8,183 bases of DNA from an uncultured Tidjanibacter sp. (GTDB taxonomy: Bacteria > Bacteroidota > Bacteroidia > Bacteroidales > Rikenellaceae), in assembly GCA_934663885.1 (NCBI GenBank), contig CAKUKW010000087.1:1-8183 (forward strand), read 5' to 3'. Each line of letters begins with the position of its first letter. Positions within the stretch are counted from its first letter, which is position 1. The position numbers were made by a program, and so were the translations under genes. The notes beneath the pieces are model-generated. The model searched no databases. It saw only the letters and a program-made list of their open reading frames with translations, and was not told the origin of the DNA. Positions 1 through 6,707 of the stretch are shown one piece after another.

Positions 1-81
1 GCTACTTACAGGAAAGTGACCACGGGAAATAAAGTGTCGCTTGCCAAGAGCCAGATCGAGGTTTTGAGCAACCCGAGCTAA
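1..81 (+). CDS. C-terminal end of an upstream gene (partial)
   Basis: The first frame is open from base 1 and encodes 26 residues before a TAA stop at 79-81; the 5' part lies outside the window. The peptide is hydrophilic, with a Lys/Thr/Ser-rich composition (it contains VTTGNKVSLAKSQIEV), and shows no motif I can assign to a family. Support for it being a real gene end is positional: the stop codon is followed 25 bases later by a strong intrinsic terminator, as expected at the end of a transcription unit. Too little sequence is present to infer function. Confidence 0.5.
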   Translation, partial: ATYRKVTTGNKVSLAKSQIEVLSNPS

Positions 82-106
82 ATACTTTAATATAATGGTA
101 TAACGG

Positions 107-134
107 GAGGAGCCACGAGGCTCCTCTTTTATTT
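107..134 (+). terminator. Rho-independent terminator
   Basis: A perfect 8-bp stem, GAGGAGCC (107-114) pairing with GGCTCCTC (119-126), encloses a 4-base ACGA loop and is followed at once by a T-rich tract (TTTTATTTTAT from 127). This is the standard intrinsic-terminator layout. It closes the gene ending at 81 and separates it from the flippase operon. No comparable GC-stem plus T-tract was found elsewhere in the window. Confidence 0.9.
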
Positions 135-249
135 TATCGGCCGGTTGCCGTATGAACGAACCCCGTAACTAAACCTATAGGCGTGGATAATTTTGTGTTG
201 CGTCCGGTAATTGGCAATATTGTGAATAATAAGAAACCGTCTTTTTTCT

Positions 250-257
250 TATCTTTG
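250..257 (+). promoter_or_regulatory. Putative Bacteroidota-type -7 promoter element
   Basis: TATCTTTG matches the TAnnTTTG -7 consensus used by the primary sigma factor of Bacteroidota. It lies 23 bases before the flippase ATG at 281, so transcription would begin around 262-266 and give a leader of about 15-20 bases. No good TTTG -33 box sits at the usual 19-21 base distance; the nearest TTG is at 220-222, 27 bases away. The position after a terminator and before the first gene of a run supports it. A second match, TAATTTTG at 188-195, is a possible alternative with a longer leader. Confidence 0.55.
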
Positions 258-280
258 TAAGTTCGATAGTAATTAACTAT

Positions 281-1759
281 ATGGCAGGCTCGATGAGGAA
301 ACTGGCGGGACAGACCGCTACCTACGGGATCAGTAGCGTACTGGCCCGTGTGATCAGTTTTTCCCTCACCCCATTCTTTACCCGCATAATGACGCAGGCC
401 GAATATGGGGCTTATACGGATATGTACGCGCTGATTCCGTTCGCCCTCGTGTTGCTTACGATGGGTATGGAATCGGGTTATTTCCGTTTTGCCGGCCGGG
501 CGCAGGATGCCGAGGAGAAGAATCGTATATTCGCCACGACCTGGGGTGCGGTGAGCCTTGTCTCGGCACTCTTTTTCGTGGTAGTGTTGCTTTTCAGGCC
601 CCAAATCGCGTCAGTTACCGGGTATGCCGACCGCAGTTCATATATCTGGATCATAGGGGCCGTCATAATGGTCGATGCGATGATGGCCGTTCCATTCGCG
701 AGGCTCAGGGAGCAGGGCCGGGCGGGAAGGTATGCGACAGTAAGGGTCATATCCATAATACTGACTGTCGGGCTTTCGCTTTTCTTCTACTGGGTTTGGC
801 CCTCCATCACTTCCATACAGCTTTTTGCGACCCCGACGGATCCCGGTTACGCTTTTCTGGCCAACCTTATATCGAGTTTCATTACCCTGCTCATACTCAT
901 TCCCGACTGCAACGGTATAGGGCCGCGCATCGACAGGAAACTTTTCCGCAAGATATTCGTCTACTCCCTGCCGCTGCTGATAAGTGGTATAGCAGGTACG
1001 GCCAACGAATATATCGACCGCCAGTTCGTGAAATACCTGATTCCGGGGGAGGAAGGGGAAGCCGCGCTCGGCGTTTACGGTTCGGTGGCAAAAATAGCCA
1101 GCCTGATGATAATGTTTACGCAGATGTACAAATACGCGGCGGAGCCCTTTTTCCTGGCCGATTTCGAGAAGGAGGACTTCAAAAAGTCCAACGCCGGGGC
1201 GATGAAGTATTACATTATCTTTGCGATAATCATTTTCCTGGGCCTCGGCCTATTCCCTGATTTGGTGGGTAAGCTGCTCGGTAAGGATTTCCGGGAGGGT
1301 ATGTCTCTGTTACCCATAATGCTCGTTTCTAATATGCTGACGGGCGTGATCCTTAACCTCTCGTTCTGGTACAAGCAGCTCGGCGCTACCAAATATTCCA
1401 TACTAATAACGTCGGTAGGCCTGGTGTTCACGGTCGTATTCAACATATTGCTCGTGCCCAGGCTGGGTATTCTCGGGGCGGCTCTTGCAAGGCTAACATG
1501 CGAGTTGGTCATGGTGTGCGTGAGTTTTGCTCTCAACCGCAGGCATTACCCCATACCGTACGACCTGAAAAGGATAGGCGAATATGTGTTGCTCGGTGCC
1601 GCTATATATTTAACTGCCATGGCTCTTTCAGGCCTGACAATGTGGCTCAGGTACTTTGTATATTTGGTTTTGATCGCTATCTTTGTAGTTTATGCCGTTT
1701 GGCGCGAGCGGATCGACGTTAAGGGGCTGGTATCGTCTGTAATAAGGAAAAAGAAATGA
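281..1759 (+). CDS. Wzx/MATE-type oligosaccharide flippase (polysaccharide biosynthesis protein)
   Basis: This 492-residue protein is hydrophobic along its whole length, with about 12-14 likely membrane helices. It fits the polysaccharide exporters of the MOP superfamily (Wzx/RfbX), which flip undecaprenyl-linked glycans across the inner membrane. Visible family features are an amphipathic N-terminus ([18 protein letters not shown]), then [16 protein letters not shown] at about residues 30-46, typical of Wzx helix 1-2, and a C-terminal half like the polysaccharide-synthesis C-terminal domain, including [12 protein letters not shown] at about 396-407. The length is normal for the family. ATG 281 lies 23 bases after the putative -7 box; ATG 293 (MRKLAG) is an equally plausible start. 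The stop overlaps the dut start (ATGA, 1756-1759), implying translational coupling. The substrate cannot be read from the sequence, and no glycosyltransferases accompany it here, so it is not part of an obvious O-antigen or capsule cluster. Confidence 0.85.
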   Translation: MAGSMRKLAGQTATYGISSVLARVISFSLTPFFTRIMTQAEYGAYTDMYALIPFALVLLTMGMESGYFRFAGRAQDAEEKNRIFATTWGAVSLVSALFFVVVLLFRPQIASVTGYADRSSYIWIIGAVIMVDAMMAVPFARLREQGRAGRYATVRVISIILTVGLSLFFYWVWPSITSIQLFATPTDPGYAFLANLISSFITLLILIPDCNGIGPRIDRKLFRKIFVYSLPLLISGIAGTANEYIDRQFVKYLIPGEEGEAALGVYGSVAKIASLMIMFTQMYKYAAEPFFLADFEKEDFKKSNAGAMKYYIIFAIIIFLGLGLFPDLVGKLLGKDFREGMSLLPIMLVSNMLTGVILNLSFWYKQLGATKYSILITSVGLVFTVVFNILLVPRLGILGAALARLTCELVMVCVSFALNRRHYPIPYDLKRIGEYVLLGAAIYLTAMALSGLTMWLRYFVYLVLIAIFVVYAVWRERIDVKGLVSSVIRKKK

Positions 1760-2190
1760 TAGTAAAAGTTATCAACCGTTCGGGTAACGACCTGCCCGCT
1801 TACGAAACGGCGCTTTCTGCTGGAATGGACGTAAGGGCGGATATTACTGAAAGCATAACGCTCAAACCGCTGGGCAGGGCTATGGTTCCGACGGGGCTTT
1901 TCGTGGAGATTCCCCCCGGCTACGAGATGCAGGTGCGTGCCCGCAGCGGCCTCGCGGCCAAACACGGCATCAGCGTACTGAATTCGCCAGGCACAATAGA
2001 CGCGGATTACCGCGGCGAAATAAAAGTTATTATGGTAAACCTGTCGGACACGGATTTCGAAATCATGCCCGGCGAAAGGATTGCCCAACTCGTCGTTGCC
2101 CGCCACGAAAGAATCGAGTGGCAGGGCACGGAAGAGCTCTCGGAAACGGCCCGCGGCGCAGGAGGCTTTGGCAGCACGGGAAAAAAGTAA
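1756..2190 (+). CDS. dut: Deoxyuridine 5'-triphosphate nucleotidohydrolase (dUTPase)
   Basis: This 144-residue protein is a trimeric dUTPase, which hydrolyses dUTP to dUMP and pyrophosphate, keeping uracil out of DNA and supplying dUMP for dTMP synthesis in the cytoplasm. All five family motifs are present in order: [10 protein letters not shown] (22-30); II, RARSGLA (61-67); [16 protein letters not shown] (79-91), with Asp84 the expected water-activating residue; [11 protein letters not shown] (106-114); and V, the glycine-rich phosphate-binding arm [10 protein letters not shown] (133-142), with Phe138 for uracil stacking. Length is normal and no key residue is missing. The ATG overlaps the flippase stop by 4 bp, and a purine-rich stretch with AAGGA lies about 8 bases upstream. 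The stop codon directly abuts the left arm of an inverted-repeat element. Confidence 0.97.
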   Translation: MIVKVINRSGNDLPAYETALSAGMDVRADITESITLKPLGRAMVPTGLFVEIPPGYEMQVRARSGLAAKHGISVLNSPGTIDADYRGEIKVIMVNLSDTDFEIMPGERIAQLVVARHERIEWQGTEELSETARGAGGFGSTGKK

Positions 2191-2343
2191 AATTATAAAC
2201 TATGAATTATTAATTTGATGGTCGGGCGGACGGATAATTTAGGGGATCGGATATTATTGAGCTATTTGTAGTATGCTTTCCAGACCCTTGCCCTGTTTAA
2301 TGGCTGTTCCGCTATTTTAATTTCTAATTCATAACTCATAATT
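2191..2343 (+). repeat. 153-bp inverted-repeat element between dut and holB (MITE/REP-like)
   Basis: The gap is bounded by two 25-base arms, 2191-2215 and 2319-2343. The right arm, reverse-complemented, matches the left at 20 of 25 positions; both carry the core TATGAATTA. The left arm starts at the base after the dut stop codon, and the right arm ends 4 bases before the holB ATG, so the arms fill the gap almost exactly. The 103-base interior has higher GC, no ORF of note and no clear promoter. The layout resembles a miniature inverted-repeat element or a REP-type intergenic repeat. The same AATTATGA-type sequence recurs after holB. No target-site duplication is obvious at the ends. Confidence 0.6.
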
Positions 2344-2347
2344 GACA

Positions 2348-3493
2348 ATGAAGTTCACGGATGTCATAGGGCAGGAAGAGGTAAAATCCCATTTGCGTAA
2401 AAGCGTGGATGAGGGGAGGGTGAGCCATGCACAGTTACTGGGCGGGCCGGCCGGCTACGGGGGACTGCCTCTGGCGCTCTCTTATGTCCAATACCTCAAC
2501 TGTACGGACAAAAGGGACGGCGACAGTTGCGGGATGTGCCCCTCGTGCGTAAAGATATCCGGGCTGGTGCATCCCGACCTGCATTTCGTTTTCCCGACCA
2601 ACGCGCCCAAGGGAAGCGGTGGATCGCAGAAGCCGACGAGCGATCACTTCCTTCCGCAGTGGAGGGAAATGGTGGCCTCTTCCGGCGCATATTTTTCGGA
2701 GCAGGAATGGTATGACGCCATAGGGCTTGATAACCAGCAGGGCCTTATAGCCAAGCGAGAGGCGGACGAGATAATCCGGAAGCTGTCGTTCAAGTCATTC
2801 GAGGCAGAATTTAAGACAGTCATAATATGGCTTCCGGAGAAGATGGGTGACGAAGGGGCAAATTCGCTGTTGAAAATACTCGAGGAACCTTGGGAAAAAA
2901 CCCTTTTCCTTCTGATTTCCGAGAAACCCGACCGCCTGCTTTCCACGATATTGTCGAGGGTGCAACAAACGGTTGTGCCTCCGGTATCGGAAGGGGCACT
3001 CCGGGAATATGCGGAAAAAGGGCTCGGCGCTTCTCCCGGTCAAGCAGAAGCTATGTCGAGGCTGGCCCTGGGAAGCGTTACTGAGATTCGCAGGTTGCTT
3101 TCGGCAACCAATGAAGAAAATGTACGCGAGAATTTCGAATATTTCGCGCAATTGATGCGTTATAGTTACGGGGACAAGCACCTGGAGCTCCTGCAATGGG
3201 CTGAAGAGATGGCCTCGCGGGGTAGGGAAAACCAGAAGAGATACCTCGAATATTCGGCCGCAATGCTTAGGGAAAGTTACATGCTTGCGGCGGGAATGGA
3301 AGATATATCGTACCTTTGGGGCGGTGAAATGGATTTTTGTAAGAAATTCTCGCCTTACATAGGCAACCATAATGTGGAGCGGTTGGCAGAGGAAAACAGG
3401 CTGGCCCTGCTGCACGTGGTCCAGAACGGCAACCCGAAGATCATTTTCACGCACTATGCGCTTACGGTGAGCAAGATGATTAACAAAATATAG
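2348..3493 (+). CDS. holB: DNA polymerase III clamp-loader subunit delta'
   Basis: This 381-residue protein is the delta' subunit of the replicative clamp loader, which opens the beta clamp and places it on primed DNA. It starts with the typical MKFTDVIGQEEVKSHL and has a P-loop-like GPAGYGGLPLA (33-43) in which the Walker A lysine and Ser/Thr are replaced, as expected for a subunit that does not hydrolyse ATP. Zinc-module cysteines are C52, C61, C64 and C67. The conserved NSLLKILEEP lies at 172-181. The SRC motif is SRV (203-205), keeping the arginine-finger Arg204. The helical C-terminal third would be the oligomerisation collar. A glycine-rich insertion follows at about 84-98 (contains GSGGSQ). 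I chose ATG 2348; an in-frame TTG at 2342 would add two residues but falls inside the repeat arm. holB is bordered on both sides by AT-rich repeats of one family. Confidence 0.93.
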   Translation: MKFTDVIGQEEVKSHLRKSVDEGRVSHAQLLGGPAGYGGLPLALSYVQYLNCTDKRDGDSCGMCPSCVKISGLVHPDLHFVFPTNAPKGSGGSQKPTSDHFLPQWREMVASSGAYFSEQEWYDAIGLDNQQGLIAKREADEIIRKLSFKSFEAEFKTVIIWLPEKMGDEGANSLLKILEEPWEKTLFLLISEKPDRLLSTILSRVQQTVVPPVSEGALREYAEKGLGASPGQAEAMSRLALGSVTEIRRLLSATNEENVRENFEYFAQLMRYSYGDKHLELLQWAEEMASRGRENQKRYLEYSAAMLRESYMLAAGMEDISYLWGGEMDFCKKFSPYIGNHNVERLAEENRLALLHVVQNGNPKIIFTHYALTVSKMINKI

Positions 3494-3503
3494 AAAAATT
3501 AAG

Positions 3504-3565
3504 AATTATGAGTTTTACCGGCTGGCAAGCTAATTCATAATTAATAATTTACAATTCATAATTAA
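3504..3565 (+). repeat. AT-rich inverted and direct repeat cluster between holB and folK
   Basis: AATTATGAGTT (3504-3514) and AATTCATAATT (3532-3542) are complementary at 10 of 11 positions, forming a hairpin with a 17-base GC-richer loop that contains CCGGCTGG. A second copy of the right arm follows: the 13-mer AATTCATAATTAA occurs exactly at 3532-3544 and again at 3553-3565, a 21-base period. The core word AATTATGAATT (allowing one change) is shared with both arms of the 153-bp element upstream of holB, so both gaps around holB carry the same repeat family. There is no T-tract after the hairpin, so it does not look like a standard terminator. Confidence 0.6.
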
Positions 3566-3571
3566 GTTTTA

Positions 3572-4090
3572 ATGGCACGAGCTATAATAATAACGGGAGG
3601 CAATATCGGTGAAATGAAACCCCGCCTTAGGCAGGCCCAACAGCTCATAAACAACGAGATAGGCATTGTCCTGCGCTGCTCGCACGTTTATCAGAGCAAA
3701 GCATGGGGATTCAATTCGGGTAATGAATTTATGAACCAGGCCATGATCGTCGATACCGACCTTTCTCCGCAGGAGCTGCTTACCGCGCTGCAGGATATCG
3801 AATTGAGACTCGGGCGCGACAGGGAAGCCGAAGTTGCCGAAAAGCAGCGTACCGGGGAGCCCTACTCATCGCGGATAATAGACATCGACATCCTTTTCTA
3901 TAACGATGTGGTAATGAATATGCCGGATCTTACCATACCGCATCCGCTGGTACACGAAAGGGATTTCGTGCTGGCCCCTCTGTATGAAATAGCCCCCAAA
4001 AAAGTTCACCCGGTCTTTGGTAAGACTGTGGAGGAACTGCGGGAGGAGCTCAAAGCCAAAGGCGTTGAACCCAAAGCTATTACCGTATGA
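3572..4090 (+). CDS. folK: 2-amino-4-hydroxy-6-hydroxymethyldihydropteridine pyrophosphokinase (HPPK)
   Basis: This 172-residue enzyme transfers pyrophosphate from ATP to 6-hydroxymethyl-7,8-dihydropterin, the step before dihydropteroate synthase in folate synthesis. Family landmarks are an N-terminal strand ending in TGGNIG (8-13; most homologues have GSN), SKAWGF (42-47) with a pterin-loop tryptophan, ELRLGRDR (77-84), the signature SSRIIDIDILFY (99-110) with Mg-binding Asp104 and Asp106, IPHPLVHERDFVLAPL (122-137), and a closing HPVFGKTVEEL segment. Length is normal for a monofunctional FolK; no FolP or FolB fusion is present. ATG 3572 follows AT-rich sequence without a Shine-Dalgarno motif. 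Its stop overlaps the next gene by 4 bp (ATGA at 4087), suggesting translational coupling to a lipoprotein of unrelated function. Confidence 0.96.
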   Translation: MARAIIITGGNIGEMKPRLRQAQQLINNEIGIVLRCSHVYQSKAWGFNSGNEFMNQAMIVDTDLSPQELLTALQDIELRLGRDREAEVAEKQRTGEPYSSRIIDIDILFYNDVVMNMPDLTIPHPLVHERDFVLAPLYEIAPKKVHPVFGKTVEELREELKAKGVEPKAITV

Positions 4091-4653
4091 CGAAGTGGGG
4101 CACAGCATTACTGGCGGTATGCGCGTTTGCGCTGCACGGTTGCGCAAAGGTGGCGGTGGACTGCGACTATACCATACGCACCGTAGAGGAAGAAGTGAAG
4201 AACGGCAAAGATGAATTCCAGCTTTCTTCGGATATCAGGGTTTTCGCCCATTTACTTGATGCGCAAGAGTGGGAGGTAGCCTCATACGAAGACGCGCTGC
4301 AAGGTATAGTTACGTCGAAAACAACCGGCGCCAAAGCTGCTCCCGATTTCATCGGAGCCGAAGGGGAAAAAGGATTTTACAGCTTTAATTTTACCGAAAT
4401 CCCGGTGATGCTGGTAGCCTGCCATACAGTCTATCCCGCCTATGGCTGGCGCAACTCGGGAGTTGTCGCCAACCTCGACAGGATGGACATACCTGTAGTA
4501 TTCAGAATATGGAAATACGAGAGCGAGAATGAAGGTGACATTCTGAAAGAAGACGAGGTGCTGGATAATGACAAAGGCTGGAAAATGGTCTATATATCCA
4601 CGTGGGTCGAGCCCGAAGGGCCCGGAACTTCAGGCTGCGTACGAATGCAATAA
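4087..4653 (+). CDS. Small lipoprotein of unknown function
   Basis: This 188-residue protein has a lipoprotein signal peptide: a single N-terminal Lys, a hydrophobic core (ALLAVCAFAL) and the lipobox LHGC, with Cys19 as the lipidated residue. After the cysteine come AKVAVDCD, without the run of acidic residues that marks surface-exported Bacteroidota lipoproteins, so a periplasm-facing location is more likely. The mature part is acidic and mostly beta-like, with patterns such as SDIRVFAHLLD, MLVACHTVYPAYGWR and IPVVFRIWKYE, suggesting a small beta-sandwich; this is inference. Cys26, Cys142 region aside, I see no catalytic motif and cannot name a family. The start overlaps the folK stop by 4 bp. 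It lies 63 bases before another putative lipoprotein gene, so a joint envelope role is possible but unproven. Confidence 0.75.
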   Translation: MTKWGTALLAVCAFALHGCAKVAVDCDYTIRTVEEEVKNGKDEFQLSSDIRVFAHLLDAQEWEVASYEDALQGIVTSKTTGAKAAPDFIGAEGEKGFYSFNFTEIPVMLVACHTVYPAYGWRNSGVVANLDRMDIPVVFRIWKYESENEGDILKEDEVLDNDKGWKMVYISTWVEPEGPGTSGCVRMQ

Positions 4654-4716
4654 GTCGTCGACGGTGTAACACGTTGGCCCGCACATAATACTGAAAACGA
4701 ACCATAAACGACGGGA

Positions 4717-6684
4717 ATGAAAGGTAAATCCGTAAAGATATTTTTACAGACAGTTATTCTGGCGCTTTTTTGCAGCGCTTTCATTTGGCGCTGCGCAAAC
4801 GTAGGGGCGCCTATAGGTGGAGACAGGGATACTATTCCCCCCAGGGTACTGGCGGCCGTCCCGGATTTCAATAAGGTAAATTTCGACGGCAGGAGGATAT
4901 ACATAACCTTCGACGAGTACGTGCAGTTAAAGGATCAGCAGAAGGAATTCTTTACCTCGCCGCCTATGAAAAAGAATCCTGTGCTGTCGATCCGCGGACG
5001 TGGCGTGCAGGTAGATATCAGGGATACGCTCCAGCCCAATACGACATACGCGATAGTATTCGGGAGCAGTATAGTTGATAATAACGAAGGCAATCCCCTG
5101 AACGGTTTCCGCTATGTTTTTTCCACCGGCCCCGAAATAGACTCCATGTATATGTCGGGATATGTGGTCGATGCGTTCAAAAAGGATAGTATACCTAAGC
5201 CCGTGCTCTTTTTCTTCGACGCCGCTGCAGATTCGATTCCGGAAAGGGACTCCACGCTGCTCAAGGGAATTCCCCTCGCGCTGGCCAGGGGTGAAGACAA
5301 CGGCCTGTTCCTTGCACAAAACCTCAAACCCATGGATTACAGGGTCTACGCGGTGCAGGATAACAACAATAACTTCCAGTACGACCCCGGTACCGATCAG
5401 GTGGCTTTTCTGGACGGCGTTTTCAATCCGGCGGATATGGTGGGCTTCGATGTAAGGTATGATACGGTCAGCAATTACCTGGTGCCCGAGCCGCAGCTCT
5501 ATTTCCGCGCATTTATGGATACGCAATTCAAAAGACAGAGTATGGCCGGTTCCGAAAGGCCTGAACAGCACCGCATAAGTCTAATCTTTAACGCCCCTTA
5601 CCCTCAGATAGACACTCTTCTCTTCGAGGGGATAGACTCACTGAGCGTAATTACCGAATACCTTTCACCTACCAGGGATACGCTCAACCTGTGGCTCAAT
5701 GTTCCTTCAGCCGAGTTGCCCGATACTATCAGGGGCCGCATCAGCTACATGAAGCACGACAGTATCAACAACCTGGTAACGGCGACCGATTCTATGAGAC
5801 TGATGTGGAGGTATGTCGAGAGCCGCGAGGAAAAGCGCGAAAGGGAGAGGGAAGAGAAAAAACAGCAGGAGGCCGAGGAAGCCGGTGAAGAGTACACCCC
5901 GCCCGAGAAGCCGAATCCGTTCAAGTATAATTCAAGTATCACTTCGGAGCTCAATCCGGAGCATGATTTTTCCCTTACTTTCGATATGCCCCTGGTCGGC
6001 ATCGACGCTTCGCGGATAGAGCTTTTTATGAAAGACGAGGATGTGGAATTGCCGTATCCGGTCGATTTCAGCTTCAGCCGGGATACAACCGATATAAGGA
6101 AATACAACATATCCTCGTTATGGGAAGAGGGGCGTAAGTATGAGTTACTTATCCCCGAGAAGGTTTTTACTAATGTGGCAGGGCAGCAGAACGACTCCAT
6201 AAAGGTGAATTTTACCGTCATGTCCGCAGATAAGTTCGGTACGCTGAATGTGCATGTGCGGGGCAAAACGGATACCAGCCTTTATGTCATGACACTCAGG
6301 GATGGCCGCGGAGGGATGATACAAAGCAAAAAATATGTAACTTCGGGGATCTACACTTTCCGTTTTCTCAATGCGGGCGAGTTTAAATTGCATGTACTCG
6401 AAGATATGAATGGAAACGGCGAGTGGGATACTGGTAACCTTATCGAGCGCCGTCAACCCGAAAGAATCGAAATATATTCATCCCCGGCGGGTGAAGATCT
6501 TATAAATATTAAAGTGGGCTGGGAAATCGATATAAATGTAGATATGGGCGATTTATTCAAACCGTTCGATATAATGGACGTCAGGGAACAGGTACGCCGC
6601 TCGGAGGCCATGAGGCTCGAAACCCTAATGATAGAAGCGCGGAAACGGTGGGAAAGGGAAGAACAACAGAGGGGCCGCAGGTAG
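4717..6684 (+). CDS. Ig-like domain (Big_5/SbsA-type) putative lipoprotein
   Basis: This 655-residue secreted protein starts with Lys residues and a hydrophobic segment (8-24), then Cys26 in CANVGAPIGGDRDTIPP, the N-terminus typical of Bacteroidota Ig-like lipoproteins. The residues before the cysteine (I-W-R) are a poor lipobox. Regions in order: a Big_5 Ig-like domain at about 38-138 (IPPRVLAAVPD, ITFDEYVQL, FRYVFSTGP); a beta domain at about 145-250 resembling regulatory pre-albumin-like folds, with an Asp/Asn loop D215-D223 (DNNNNFQYD); beta-rich sequence with a run of Lys/Arg/Glu at 369-390; a second Ig-like segment at about 404-502 (LTFDMPLVG); a C-terminal beta domain with a loop at D563-D571 (DMNGNGEWD); and a charged helical tail from about 622. 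No enzyme motif is seen; it may bind or scaffold at the envelope. The barrel gene begins 23 bases after its stop. Confidence 0.85.
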   Translation: MKGKSVKIFLQTVILALFCSAFIWRCANVGAPIGGDRDTIPPRVLAAVPDFNKVNFDGRRIYITFDEYVQLKDQQKEFFTSPPMKKNPVLSIRGRGVQVDIRDTLQPNTTYAIVFGSSIVDNNEGNPLNGFRYVFSTGPEIDSMYMSGYVVDAFKKDSIPKPVLFFFDAAADSIPERDSTLLKGIPLALARGEDNGLFLAQNLKPMDYRVYAVQDNNNNFQYDPGTDQVAFLDGVFNPADMVGFDVRYDTVSNYLVPEPQLYFRAFMDTQFKRQSMAGSERPEQHRISLIFNAPYPQIDTLLFEGIDSLSVITEYLSPTRDTLNLWLNVPSAELPDTIRGRISYMKHDSINNLVTATDSMRLMWRYVESREEKREREREEKKQQEAEEAGEEYTPPEKPNPFKYNSSITSELNPEHDFSLTFDMPLVGIDASRIELFMKDEDVELPYPVDFSFSRDTTDIRKYNISSLWEEGRKYELLIPEKVFTNVAGQQNDSIKVNFTVMSADKFGTLNVHVRGKTDTSLYVMTLRDGRGGMIQSKKYVTSGIYTFRFLNAGEFKLHVLEDMNGNGEWDTGNLIERRQPERIEIYSSPAGEDLINIKVGWEIDINVDMGDLFKPFDIMDVREQVRRSEAMRLETLMIEARKRWEREEQQRGRR

Positions 6685-6707
6685 CGCCGCAATCGGATTT
6701 TAATAAA

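Noticed and set aside
134..604. A minus-strand frame covering the terminator-promoter region and the flippase start
   Set aside because: It crosses a promoter-like element and a confidently assigned gene, and its translation is highly charged and unlike a real protein.
796..1260. A 154-codon + strand frame inside the flippase gene
   Set aside because: It is an alternative frame of a membrane protein; its product is Arg/His/Pro-rich with no family features.
2260..2275. Promoter-like CTATTTGTA in the dut-holB gap
   Set aside because: TATTTG lacks the two-base spacer of TAnnTTTG and has no -33 partner, so I do not call a holB promoter.
2342..2347. TTG start for holB two codons upstream
   Set aside because: It lies inside the repeat arm, and family members begin at the M-x-F-x-D-V-I-G-Q sequence that follows ATG 2348.
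2795..3454. A 219-codon open frame on the minus strand opposite holB
   Set aside because: It lies entirely within a confidently identified gene, and its translation is low in organised hydrophobic pattern and matches no family I know.
3504..3550. Terminator after holB
   Set aside because: The hairpin is AT-rich with a 17-base loop and no following T-tract; it fits the repeat family better.
4927..5571. A 214-codon open frame on the minus strand opposite the Ig-like gene
   Set aside because: The + strand frame carries recognisable Ig-like and Asp-loop motifs. The antisense product shows none.
6648..6707. Upstream in-frame ATG for the barrel protein, adding 20 residues
   Set aside because: It would place hydrophilic residues before a classical signal peptide and overlap the previous gene. 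ATG 6708 gives the normal N-terminus.
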